The position numbers were made by a program, and so were the translations under genes. DNA of 64,000 nt from contig NZ_JAEULP010000056.1 of the NCBI RefSeq assembly GCF_016792905.1, positions 53,555-117,554 on the forward strand. The letters run 5' to 3'. Positions 28,501 to 38,100 of this stretch are shown here, in pieces. The DNA is from Tabrizicola sp. Its GTDB lineage: Bacteria; Pseudomonadota; Alphaproteobacteria; Rhodobacterales; Rhodobacteraceae. The stretch's first letter is position 1. Each line of letters begins with the position of its first letter. The notes under the pieces were generated by a model, which ran no database searches, was not told the origin of the DNA, and was given only the letters and a program-made list of their open reading frames with translations.

Positions 28501-29933
28501 GCAATCGGGGCGGAAGTTTTGCGCGAATCCTCCGCAATCAATTCAGCGTAGGCCTTCATGCTCTTGCCAAGCGACTCCCTGGCGAAAGCCGAAAGCAGCA
28601 GCAGTGGCTCTCCTGAACGATTGGTTGCGCTGGGCGGTGGCTCGCCCTCGTCGCGAACTTCGCGAAGAATGGCATGGGCATTGGCCCCGCCAAAGCCAAA
28701 TGAACTGACACCCGCCAGTGCCGGCTTTGCCGACTTGGCAAAGGGCACATGGTCCTGAGCCACGGAAAGGTTGAGGCCTCGAAAATCGATACTCGGATTG
28801 AGCTCTCCTGCGTGAAGTGTCGCCGGGTAGCAGCGACGCTCCAGCGCGATGATGGCTTTCATCACACCGGCAATCCCGGCGGCCGGCTCAAGGTGGCCGA
28901 TATTTGACTTGATCGAGCCGATAACCAGCGGGGTCTTGCGTTCGCGACCCAGGACCTGGCCGAGAGATGTTGCTTCGACCGGATCACCGGCAAGAGTACC
29001 GGTCCCATGCGCTTCCACGAAAGCCAACTCGTCCGGGTCTACTCCAGCCTCTCGGTAAAGCCGCCTCAGCAGGGAGGCTTGCCCCTCGACCGAAGGAAGC
29101 GCGACATTCAGTGTGCGCCCCGCAGTATTCGTGCCAACCGCCACAATCTCGCAATAGGCGCGCCGCGGCCAAATGGATCCCAGGTTCCTGCGTTCCAGAA
29201 CCAACGCCACCGCGCCTTCTGACCTCGCGTAGCCATCGGCTTGAGCCGAGAATGGCTTGCAACGCCCGGAGGGCGACAACATCCGGGCAGCAGAAAACCC
29301 AACATAGTGAATGGGATCCAGGATGGCGTTGACCGCAGCGACGATGGCAAGGTCGACTTCACCGGCACGCAGCGCATCCTCGGCTTGCTTCAACGCAAAG
29401 ATGGAAGATGAGCAGGCCGTGTCGATCGTGCTTGAGGGGCCCCGAAGGTCAAGCACATGCGAAATGCGGTTCGCAATCAGGGAAAGGCTATTTCCCGTCA
29501 TCAGATAGGAATCGGTCAGGGTGGCGTCCTGTGCCAACCGCGTGGCATGTCCCATTGTCGAGCACCCGACAAAGACACCCACTTGCTTTCCGGCCAGACT
29601 GCCAGGGGGTATCCCGGCATCCTCCAAGGCTTCCCAAACGACGTGCAGAAGCAAACGCTGCTGGGGATCCATCTGCCCCGCCTCGCGCGGGGAGATCCCG
29701 AACACTGTTGGATCGAACGCCCAAAGGCTTGGAACGATCCCGGCGGCGAACGTGTAGGTCTTGCCCTTTGTTCCCGGCACCGGATGCAGGAAAAAGTCGT
29801 GCAGCCAGCGGTCCGCCGGAACGGACGTGACCGTATCTTGTTTTCCGAAGAGAACTCTTTCAAGTGCTGAAGTATCTGGCGCTCCAGGCAAACGACACGA
29901 CCTGCCTGTAACGTAAATCTTCATGCGCTTCAT
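22578..29933 (-). CDS. Highly reducing type I polyketide/fatty-acid synthase, KS-AT-DH-(psi-MT)-ER-KR-ACP (RkpA-like)
   Basis: A single-module synthase of about 2451 residues. KS: active cysteine in DTACSSS (~170), histidines in EAHGTGT (~309) and NIGHLEPAAG. AT: GHSGGEVAAA (~622), with YPFH instead of YASH at the specificity site, which favours malonyl-CoA. DH: HRVGGKVVLPG (~925) and an Asp in DIPGTDAAFH. A methyltransferase-like region follows with a degenerate SAM loop (~1371). ER: HGGAGGVGLAAIQ (~1865). KR: GGLGGLGLE (~2066) and SSYVAANGY. ACP: serine in GIDSLMG (~2373). All reductive domains look intact, so the product should be a saturated acyl chain. Start ATG 29933 was chosen because KS begins at once (MKIYVTGRSCRLPG); 29924 and 30110 are alternatives. 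Together with the oxoamine synthase it resembles rhizobial RkpA-RkpG. Confidence 0.92.
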   Translation of the reverse strand: MKRMKIYVTGRSCRLPGAPDTSALERVLFGKQDTVTSVPADRWLHDFFLHPVPGTKGKTYTFAAGIVPSLWAFDPTVFGISPREAGQMDPQQRLLLHVVWEALEDAGIPPGSLAGKQVGVFVGCSTMGHATRLAQDATLTDSYLMTGNSLSLIANRISHVLDLRGPSSTIDTACSSSIFALKQAEDALRAGEVDLAIVAAVNAILDPIHYVGFSAARMLSPSGRCKPFSAQADGYARSEGAVALVLERRNLGSIWPRRAYCEIVAVGTNTAGRTLNVALPSVEGQASLLRRLYREAGVDPDELAFVEAHGTGTLAGDPVEATSLGQVLGRERKTPLVIGSIKSNIGHLEPAAGIAGVMKAIIALERRCYPATLHAGELNPSIDFRGLNLSVAQDHVPFAKSAKPALAGVSSFGFGGANAHAILREVRDEGEPPPSATNRSGEPLLLLSAFARESLGKSMKAYAELIAEDSRKTSAPIAALASQVAQFRGVYPHRAAVICDSSDAAVAALTRVSEGGSDPRVILAQSDLTDAPAAFVYSGSGSQYAGMGLAALAADPVYARGLRKIDRSFRKIAGWSIIARMQSSDLEVGLLDCAVAQPLLFADQMALTWSLADRGLAPAAVMGHSGGEVAAACASGALSLDQALKLVHSRSLALQGLRGRGRMAAIQAAADDVVAAIAAFGGGVEIAAENSPKSVTVVGSAERIEAFMRYSRQVNRWPAVLLAIEYPFHGSPVDEVASALDTDLDAFAPGPARVPFVSSVTGQLARGTDLGAAYWRANMRRPVAFLSAIRTMQDMGLRAFLEIGPSPVLGSYMAACLDSDRKPAILHGFEKAEPTGINPVQRCLARAMAHGLRIDRRLLYPAPRRIRRDLPHYCWADAGLRIDRTPAILNRYGDIGGGLLPGREDGVGTGTWYSEIDQHVLAAFCDHRVGGKVVLPGTALAEMALFAGCATLGTDQIELRDVDLLAPVVLSRTTMTEVRTRANAEQATIRIAARPRGTDAPLRPHLQTRFFRAVADGPQEPPPDARPRPGDRGSDRLYHSARRVGLNYGPGFALCRRVRTVRDGMVEVFLDPVEQAGKAEISTLLDIPGTDAAFHGLIAALEGSETASDRMGYIPVHIERLTLLRPRGRVASARIEVTRLGKRSVVARFALFDAEGYGLTLMEGVRFQAVRLQREISLAHHSFRQILLPTDPADIGVATLDTQSVAAIAGEPAFSPDDEAFFLLEAAAQAVAVEGFRAIADASGVLPPQMSWPTPYAAGLLAVCERAEAIERLPGGWRMIERPPTGNPERLLSHIARAHPTLGTERAMLEHLRVVLPNMLRDIEEHSTPTSIFGRDGLANLTDGSIFLQRSASVLSSAVLRMAKGWQRGCILRIAEVTDGAARCLPKLLRDLPADVATFHEILVAPVDEPAAPVSLPLDRVTQIQGTAEALAAAGAFDLILVHGLLFRMPSPASLLKSLGATLSPVGTIALVDPAPSDFADLVSGTNPGWFSDVTSPDGPSARHLDLGRLASFATQAGLAKVQIASLPEGCGTASILVAHAAAVPMVLGVADPVLASDIHVLLAAGATSERPFHRLDRSERALVLFPPAPNDADPVVALSERFLALKDICADISASRKRLVAIIPGGSGQNGPVEPGQTALWSLMRTVANESPALPIACYDIHPDSPPVRAADRIAAIEASASAETEVVLSPSATMAMRVIHGQGGFSSAGPSEMRSFLEAPIAGGLDDLRWTSEARPAPSCGEVEIAIASTGLNYRDVMWSMGLLPEEAVERGFAGPTIGIECAGTVTRVGPGVTNLVTGDRVLAFGPSLFASHQVVRADLAATIPDGTSFEEATTLPVAFFTAWYALDVLAGLRAGEWVLIHGGAGGVGLAAIQIAKRKGAKIIATAGSAIKRAVLRAEGVSHVLDSRSLIFAEDIRSLTGGRGVDIVLNSLAGEAMERSLACLAPFGRFLELGKQDFYSNTGIGLRALKENISYHGIDVDQLMEHRPELATGIFSEIMAAFHDGGLRPLPYRVFDGADTRAAFRLMQKSGHIGKILIRPMEAGELSAALPRYRADPDGFHVVVGGLGGLGLEVADWLIGDAGARHVVLIGRRAEPSDDALLRHRRWRDEGAEVRFVSCDVADTNALQETLAALRTERPLSGIIHSAMVLEDMPMTKVDVAVLARTLPSKVAGGANLDLLTREDRLDYFVLFSSLATLIGNHGQSSYVAANGYLEGIARRRRALGLPAVAIGWGGISDVGYLSRDKDKAGLVRRMSGDVDFSSLQAMRALDRILAQGDAADPVIHITPMGWNAVSATLRSLSSPSFKLLVNLGRSAEVSTGDEDLRSLLVGLPFEKAKERLIIWLVGHVARILQFSEQAVKVSKPVSEMGIDSLMGVELGLTMQDSLGHDLPITAVSDDLSILDIADRIVRHIHGETSSEGLEGPDAELAMQHLSLALDSGSHHDEAAE

Positions 29934-30135
29934 GATCCCATTGGCAGCGCGAGAGCAGGCCTTCTTGAGCAGGACCTGTACCTGCACGTCGACGTATCGA
30001 ACACTCGAACGAATGGGCAAACACGGGGGCCGGGAACCTGGCCTTCGGCGGGGATGGTCAGGTTGTATCGAGAAACAAGCACCACGCCAGTTGCGCCTTG
30101 TCTGGCGCATTCCAAGGGAACAGATTCACACTGTC

Positions 30136-30834
30136 TCACTCGTCATCGGGATCTTCGTCATCGGCCCTCAACCCGAGCGTCTGATGAAGAATGGCTTCAT
30201 GATGCGCGATTGCCTCTTCCAAGTCATCATAAACATAGAGGCGGCCCAGATCCAGCACCGCGCCCATGGTACAAAGTTGGCGCAGCTTGTTCATTGAATG
30301 AGAAACGTAGACCGCACCACCGTTCCGCATACGATCCATGAACACCCGTCGGCTCTTGGCCTTGAACGCCGCGTCACCCACGCTGGTGGCCTCGTCAACC
30401 AGGTAGGTGTCAAAGCGGATGCCCATGGACACCCCGAATGACAGTCGCGACCGCATGCCTGAGGAATAGCTGCGGAAGGGTTGATAGTACTGATGCCCCA
30501 GTTCAGCGAAATCCTCGACGAATGCGCTCAGCTCTTCGGTATCGACACCGTAGATGCGTGCGATGAAGCGGATGTTCTGCGCTCCGGTCAGGTCCCTGTG
30601 AAAGCTGCCGCGAAATCCGACCGGCCAAGAGATTGTGCCGTTCGAAACGACCGAACCCGTATCCGGTTCAAGCGTGCCGGCGATCATCGACAACAGTGAG
30701 GACTTGCCTGCTCCGTTGACGCCCATCAGCCCCACCCGCGCGCCGGTCGGGAAGGTGGCGGTGATGCCGTCGGCCACAACCCTGGGTTCGCCTCTGACCC
30801 AGAAGGTCTTGCTGACGTTGTCTAACCTGATCAT
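30136..30834 (-). CDS. kpsT: Capsule polysaccharide ABC exporter ATPase, KpsT-like
   Basis: A 232-residue ATPase of the polysaccharide exporter type. Walker A is GVNGAGKSSLL (~residue 39), the signature region is YSSGMRSRLSFGVSMG and Walker B is DTYLVDEATSVGD, with VYVSHS as the switch. The signature departs from LSGGQ as is usual for KpsT/Wzt. The acidic tail (DDEDPDDE) is unusual. With the permease at 32628-33551 it drives transport of the lipid-linked capsule across the inner membrane. It lies between the PKS and the KpsE gene on the same strand. Confidence 0.92.
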   Translation of the reverse strand: MIRLDNVSKTFWVRGEPRVVADGITATFPTGARVGLMGVNGAGKSSLLSMIAGTLEPDTGSVVSNGTISWPVGFRGSFHRDLTGAQNIRFIARIYGVDTEELSAFVEDFAELGHQYYQPFRSYSSGMRSRLSFGVSMGIRFDTYLVDEATSVGDAAFKAKSRRVFMDRMRNGGAVYVSHSMNKLRQLCTMGAVLDLGRLYVYDDLEEAIAHHEAILHQTLGLRADDEDPDDE

Positions 30835-30855
30835 GTCGGACCGCCCTCTTGTTGA

Positions 30856-32466
30856 TCAGCGCCGGTCACGAACCGAGTAGTAGATCAGCGCACCGGTAGC
30901 CCAGACCAGAAAGGCAAAAAGCACGAACACAGCGAGGATAACCTCGCGCTGTGGATAGCGCGAAGTTTCTGCCAGCGTAGGCCTGATATGAACAGCCAGA
31001 TAGCGCGACGTGCGCTGTGCCGAAATCAAGGCGGCATCATAACTCGCTTGCGCCCCCGTATAGGCTGTCTCGGCAAACTGGAGGTCGACCTCCAGCCGTT
31101 CGAATTCGCCGACCATCGTCGCGTAGTCTTCACCTCCCGGCCCCTCACCTCCGGCCCCGAAGCGCGAACGTTCATCGGTGATGCGGCTGCGGATCACCTC
31201 GATACGGCGTTCCAAAGTGCGAATGCGCGGATCATCCGCATCGGTGGTCAAGCGCAAGAGATCAATGTCGATCAACGCCGTCGCGAGTTCGGCCTGCAGC
31301 GTGTTCAAGAGCCCCATCCGTCCCTGGATGTCGAGAGCAGGGTCCACGATCTGGGTCTGCATCCGGAATTGCGTCACGGCGAGGCGGGCCTGGCGCAGCC
31401 GGTCGAGTGCAGCGTCGAGCTCATCCCGGGCATAGCGCGTGGCGTCAGCCCGTGCGATGGCCGAAAGCTCGTTTATCCGCAGCGTGCTTTCGTTCAGGAT
31501 CGCCTGAGCAATGCTCCGGGCATCTTGGGGTGTGAAGGCCCGGGCGGTGATCTCCATTAGCCCAGTGTTGGGGTCATAGGCAATCTTCACCATCCGTGCC
31601 CAATATTCCACCAGATCCTCGATTGAACCTGCAGGGTCATAGGAAAATACCGGATCATGCTCGATATTGCCGGAGTAGATCCGGGTCAGATCGAGATTGG
31701 CATTGATCCGATCGACCATTTCCTGGCTCTGGATGAATTCGTACAGGATATCTGTATCCGTCGAACTGGCTCCGGAAAGTTGCCGGAATTGTCCCAGCAG
31801 ATCGGGAGTCGGGCTGGTTTCTTCGGACCGGACTGAAAACCCCACCACCGAGGAGTACTGATCAACCGCGACGGCCCAGAGATAGGCCGCGACCAGAGCC
31901 CCCGGCACGACCACCAGGGCGACAAAGCTGAATAGGAGCATCCAGTGCCGCCGCCGTGGCCGGGCTGCAGCTGCGGCCGGGCGGATAATGATAGGTGCCA
32001 ACTCACCCATTTCCTTGCCGACGCGTCCGCGCTGTCGGCCAAGTCCTCGATTCACGGTCGTTGTGGGCAAGGTTGTGGCAGGCGGACCGGAATCCCCAGC
32101 CCCGTCTCCGGCTGGCACTTTCGAACGATTTTTCGCGTCACTCTCGCTGGCATTCCCGGTACTGGTCACGTCATTCTGATCATCTTGCGCATCCGGACCT
32201 TCGCTTAGACCTTTTCGGCTCCGCCGTGCTGCCTGACGCTGCGCCCTCAGGGCGACGGTCGTCGGATTCATTGAACCACCGCTTTTCGGACCTGCAGCGT
32301 TGGCCCGCTTCACCGGTTCCATGGTCTGGCTTGCTGAAACGCCTGTCTCTGCCGCGACAAGCGTAAGTCTACTCGCCGGGCCGGTTCTCTGATATTTCTT
32401 GTCCAGGATTAACGTCATTGTTCGGCGTACAGCTCTGACGATTTCTTCGAACGACAGTTCGGGCAT
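30856..32466 (-). CDS. kpsE: Capsule export inner-membrane protein, KpsE-like (PCP-3 family)
   Basis: A 536-residue protein (ATG 32466; a GTG five codons upstream is possible). The first ~165 residues are a cytoplasmic, low-complexity Ser/Ala/Gly/Lys-rich extension. A transmembrane helix follows (LLFSFVALVVVPGALVAAYL), then a large periplasmic region with coiled-coil-forming sequence (RDELDAALDRLRQARLAV; ERRIEVIRSRITDERSR), then a C-terminal helix (ILAVFVLFAFLVWATGALIYY) ending DRR. This is the topology of KpsE/CtrB/BexC, which links the ABC exporter to the outer-membrane channel. The N-terminal extension is longer than in E. coli KpsE. It is divergent from the KpsM gene. Confidence 0.88.
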   Translation of the reverse strand: MPELSFEEIVRAVRRTMTLILDKKYQRTGPASRLTLVAAETGVSASQTMEPVKRANAAGPKSGGSMNPTTVALRAQRQAARRSRKGLSEGPDAQDDQNDVTSTGNASESDAKNRSKVPAGDGAGDSGPPATTLPTTTVNRGLGRQRGRVGKEMGELAPIIIRPAAAAARPRRRHWMLLFSFVALVVVPGALVAAYLWAVAVDQYSSVVGFSVRSEETSPTPDLLGQFRQLSGASSTDTDILYEFIQSQEMVDRINANLDLTRIYSGNIEHDPVFSYDPAGSIEDLVEYWARMVKIAYDPNTGLMEITARAFTPQDARSIAQAILNESTLRINELSAIARADATRYARDELDAALDRLRQARLAVTQFRMQTQIVDPALDIQGRMGLLNTLQAELATALIDIDLLRLTTDADDPRIRTLERRIEVIRSRITDERSRFGAGGEGPGGEDYATMVGEFERLEVDLQFAETAYTGAQASYDAALISAQRTSRYLAVHIRPTLAETSRYPQREVILAVFVLFAFLVWATGALIYYSVRDRR

Positions 32467-32512
32467 AGAGGCCCGGGGCACTGACAGGGCCGTACATCGC
32501 CACTACATCAGG

Positions 32513-32560
32513 ATCAGGCGAAACCGTTGTCAGGTCTTTCGCGAACCTGTGTCGCCTGAT
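32513..32560. promoter_or_regulatory. Nested inverted repeats between kpsE- and kpsM-like genes
   Basis: Outer perfect 9-bp arms ATCAGGCGA (32513-32521) and TCGCCTGAT (32552-32560) enclose a second pair CAGGT (32531-32535) / ACCTG (32545-32549). The element fills about a third of the 161-bp space between the divergent start codons. It could be an operator for coordinated control of the two capsule arms or an RNA leader structure. The sequence alone does not decide. Confidence 0.5.
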
Positions 32561-32627
32561 AGAAGTGCGCTCATCGCGGCACCTTTGGTCTTGACCCTTA
32601 TCTACAGAAGCTGAACGGAAAAATCTA

Positions 32628-33551
32628 GTGCCCCGCTCCGAAGATTTTGGCAAAGCGCAAACCAGTTCGCGCGCACCGAGCGACAGAACGGGGCGTTGGC
32701 AAATGCTGCGGGGTGATGAAACGGCGCCAGATGATCCGCACCGACCTGAGCGCTTTCCACAGTTTCCAGTCCCGCGCGCGCCTCGCTACCGCACCTCTCG
32801 ATCCGTCGTTGCGTTGATGCTGCGCGAGATGTCCACCACCTATGGTCGCTCGCCGGGCGGGTATCTTTGGGTCATCCTTGAACCTGTGGGCGGGATCGCG
32901 CTGTTCTCCTTGGTGCTGGCGTTCGGGCTGCGGGTCAAGTCACCTGGGCTAGGTACCAACTTTCCACTGTTCTACGCCACGGGCACCCTGTGCATGATGA
33001 TGTACCAGCGGGGCGCAAGCTCGGTGTCCAGGTCGCTGGCATTTTCCAGCTCGCTGCTGTTCTATCCCGGAGTGAGCTACATCGATGCCATCTTGGCGCG
33101 ATTTCTGGTACATTTGCTGACCTATCTTCTGATCAGCTATCTGGTTTTCGGCGGCGTGCTGCTGTTGTTCGAGACGAGGGCTGCGCTGGATATACCATCG
33201 ATCATCCTGTCATTGATCTTGGCTGCCCTATTGGGGCTCGGAATTGGCTGCCTGAACATTTATCTCTTCTCGACCTTTCCGCTGTGGGAGTCGCTTTGGG
33301 GTATAGTGACCTTCCCGCTTCTGATCTTGTCGACTGTGTTTTACACGTTTGAGGCACTTCCCGCGCAGGTGCGGGACGTGTTGTGGTACAACCCGCTGGT
33401 TCACGTGATCGGGATCATGCGTCGCGGGTTCTATCCCACTTACGGGGCGACCTGGACCAGCTCGTCCTATGTCTTGGCGTTTGCCATGGTTCCACTCGTC
33501 ATCGGGCTCTTCCTCCTGCGCCGCTATCACCGCGACATCCTGAACCGCTGA
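32628..33551 (+). CDS. kpsM: Capsule polysaccharide ABC exporter permease, KpsM-like
   Basis: An ABC-2 type permease of 307 residues if it starts at the GTG at 32628, or 282 if at the ATG at 32703. The conserved entry RTSRSVVALMLREMSTTYG follows, with GYLWVILEPVGGIALFSLVLA and five more hydrophobic segments. YNPLVHVIGIMRRGFYP near the C-terminus is characteristic of the family. It pairs with the KpsT ATPase encoded on the opposite arm. The N-terminal ~50 residues are hydrophilic and poorly conserved, so the start is uncertain. Confidence 0.9.
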   Translation: MPRSEDFGKAQTSSRAPSDRTGRWQMLRGDETAPDDPHRPERFPQFPVPRAPRYRTSRSVVALMLREMSTTYGRSPGGYLWVILEPVGGIALFSLVLAFGLRVKSPGLGTNFPLFYATGTLCMMMYQRGASSVSRSLAFSSSLLFYPGVSYIDAILARFLVHLLTYLLISYLVFGGVLLLFETRAALDIPSIILSLILAALLGLGIGCLNIYLFSTFPLWESLWGIVTFPLLILSTVFYTFEALPAQVRDVLWYNPLVHVIGIMRRGFYPTYGATWTSSSYVLAFAMVPLVIGLFLLRRYHRDILNR

Positions 33552-33587
33552 CATCCACCCGGGTGCCATGCACGTCTTTGGCGCCAG

Positions 33588-33610
33588 AGGGGCTAGTGAC
33601 CTGAGCCCCT
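33588..33610 (+). terminator. Possible hairpin after kpsM-like gene
   Basis: A 7-bp GC-rich stem AGGGGCT (33588-33594) / AGCCCCT (33604-33610) with a 9-nt loop lies 37 bp after the permease stop. Only a weak T-rich stretch follows. It may be a partial terminator before the UDP-galactopyranose mutase gene. Confidence 0.35.
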
Positions 33611-33737
33611 GAACCTTCTAGACTATTCTTGGAGTCCGTCCATTTGAGGAGACGGACCAGGAAGCAATCGCGTTTCCGCGTGCACACGGGCCTCTGCGAC
33701 CTCGACCACCGGAGTTTCTCAAACGGTCGGCAAATGA

Positions 33738-34934
<1,197 letters not shown>

Positions 34935-35190
34935 TTGGCGCACTAGGAGAGTCGGCGGGGCATTTGATATCAAGGTGGAGCTCAAGGTCGATGTCGTCCC
35001 AAGAGGCAAGCACACGAAACGGGCAGCACCGCGCTGCAGGCGAATACCTAAGTACGCACCTGCCGAAATGGGGTAATGTCCTCAAGAGTCGGCTGCGATC
35101 TACCCTTCGGGCTTGAAAGGACATTTTCCAGGGGCTAACCAGATCAGGCAGACTGCCATCGATGCAACTCCAAACCATGGTTGCCCCTTG

Positions 35191-38100
35191 ATGCATGTTC
35201 TTCAGACGACGCTGCTGCCCAAGACCGGTCTGCCAGAAGCGCTCTACTTGCGCCTGAGCAACCCGGCAAATCGCCCTGCCCTGCCGCTGCCGACAGCCCG
35301 CGCCAATCTGGGCATTCCGCTGGAAAAGGGCGACCTGCTGTCGACCGACACCTTCTTCGGTTCGTTTTATCACAGTTACTGGAAGGCTTTCACTTCGATC
35401 GGCGATGTCGCGGTGGTGGTGGGGTTTCGCGGGCGCGGAAAGGTACGGGTCTTCGAGGATACTGGCGACGAGATACTGCTGCTGTGCGAGTACGAACTGC
35501 TGGCTTCCAAACCGCAGCGCCACTTGATCCGCTTTCGAACGGCGGGCATTGATACCGGACTGATCAACGGCGCATCTTCCTGTCGGCTCTACGTTGAAGT
35601 CGAGGCGCAGAGCTCGTCGGAAGTGCAGTCCATCGACTTTGTGACCGAGATTGCTGTCTCGCGCGGTGTCCATCTCTCGATAGGAATATCGACATTTAAC
35701 GACACAAACAGCGGTGCGGGCAGTCAAATCGCCACCATACTGCCAGCCCTTGTGCGGCTGGCCGAAAGCGACCCCACCCTCAACCCCGTTCATCTGGTCA
35801 ATCACGGGCCCCCGTTCACACAGCCTGCCATGTTGGCGGCGCTGGACTCACCCGCGGTGCGGCTCTCCTCACCCGCGGCAGGCCCCGAGGCACCGGGCGG
35901 GCTGGCACGAACCCTCGCGACGGCGCGTGCCGCACCCGAAGGTGCCACCCATCATCTGGTGCTGGCTGATGACATCCTGCTGGACGAGCGGCTGATCCAG
36001 CGCGCGCAGCGCTTTCTCGACTATGCGACCTCCGACCTTGTGCTCGGATCCGCGATGCTGGACGTGCAGTTTCCGGTTCGCCTGTGCATGTCCGGCGCGA
36101 TGCTTGCGGCAAATGGGCAGCTCCGCATGAACGGCCAGGAAACCGACGTTTCGATGGTGGGCGGACTGAGGCAGATCACCACACCGACCCGCGTCGATTA
36201 CTGCCCCTGGTGGTTCTGCATCCTGCCGTTGGCTCCGGTTGCAGCCACGCCTCTGCCGCAAGGCCCTTTTCTGCGCGGCGATGATTTCGCATATGGCCTA
36301 GACCAACAGCAGCGAGGCATCCCCAGCCTGTGTCTGCCGGGCCTTGGCATCTGGCGGAACAGGGCGATGACGCTACCGCAAGGCTGCCAGACAGGTCCGT
36401 CCACCGACGACGATGATTGCACCTATGATCTGGCCAACCGCTTCATGCCGCTGACCAGCGCGCAGGGCGTGCGCCGCAATGGCGCCACGTCAGGACGACT
36501 GCACGTTCTGCAGTCCACTCTGCTTCCCAGAGAAGACCTTCCCGAAACACTTTTTCTGCGCGCCATCCCGCCGAGGCGTCACGGCGATCTTGTTCCGCGA
36601 TCCGTGAAGTCAGGCACCGCTGCCATAAGGCTCGACCCCGGGAACATCCTGTCGACCGACACGTTCTTCGGTTCCTTTTACCGGGCCTACTGGCAAGCCT
36701 ACACAGTCGTGCGCGACCTTGCCGTGATGGTGGAAATGGCCGGTACCGCTCGCGTGCGGATATTTGAGGAAACCGGGCACGGCGCGAACCTGATTGCCGA
36801 AGACAGGTTTCGTTGCGCCACGCCGTGCCGATTTCTGGTCGACATCAGGTCATCGGAGGTCACTCAATGGCCCGGCGAGGCCGAGATCTGGCCCAGTCGG
36901 CTGTTCGTAGAGGTAGAGGCGGACGAGACCACCGATGTGCATGCTATCGACTTCATCACATCCGATGCGCCCAAGCGCCGCGTTACCCTGTCGATCGGGC
37001 TGTGCACCTTCAACCAGGAGCACTTTTTCGCCCGCACGCTCTGCCGTGTGGCTCGGTTGGCGGCAAGCAGCGATGCCATTTGCGCGGTACATGTGGTCAA
37101 CCAGGGCGCACCGTTCAAATCAGATGCGATCCGCGCCCTGCTGAATGCTCCCAAGATCCAGGCCATAGAGCAGCGTAACCTGGGTGGCTGCGGGGGCTTC
37201 ACCCGCACCCTCGTCGAGGAACTGGCCAACCCTGCCCCGGCCAGCCACCATCTGATGATGGACGATGACATAGTCCTCGACGAGCGGATGATCTTGCGCG
37301 CGCTCCGCTTCCTGAACTATGCCGACCGCGAAATCGCCCTTGGCGCGGGCATGTTCGACATTTTGCGCCCCCATATCATGTATGAGGCCGGTGCCTTCCT
37401 GAGGACCGACAACTCGATCCATGCCTATTGTCACGACGTCGATCTCTCGGACCCTGCGCAGCTTTGGCACTTCAACACACCGGTCAAGACCGACTACAAC
37501 GCGTGGTGGTTCTGCATCCTGCCGGTAGAGCGGTCTCGCACGCTGGCACTGCCTGCACCAGTTTTCATCCGGGGTGACGACTTCGAGTATGGCCAACGCC
37601 TGGCGCTCGACGGAGTGCCCACGGTCACCCTGCCCGGCATCGGTGTCTGGCACGAGCCCTTCTACGCCAAACCCTCAGGGTGGCAGGAATACTACGACCT
37701 GCGCAATCGGCTGATATTCGGTGCCACCTATGCCGACAAGGTTCGGCAGCTGCCGCCACTGGACGTGATCGGCATGATCACCGATGCGATCCTGACGCAC
37801 AACTACATGGCGGCCGAGCTGCGCATGAAAGCCGTACAGGATTTCCTGCGCGGCCCACGGGCCCTGTTCGCCCGCGACACCGAACAGATCCATGAAAGTG
37901 TCATGTCGCTGGCCAAAGGCAATGCCCCCGAAAAGCTGGATGCCAGCTGGAAGCAACGCCCTCTGACACCGCGTCGGCCGCGTCCAGGCTCGCTTCGAGG
38001 TCTGGTCATGGATCAGGTGAAGTCCGCATTGCGAACCGGCTTTGGCCCTTTGTGGCGCAACAGCGATGCCGTGTTGATGGACGTCGAGGCGCATCCGGGC

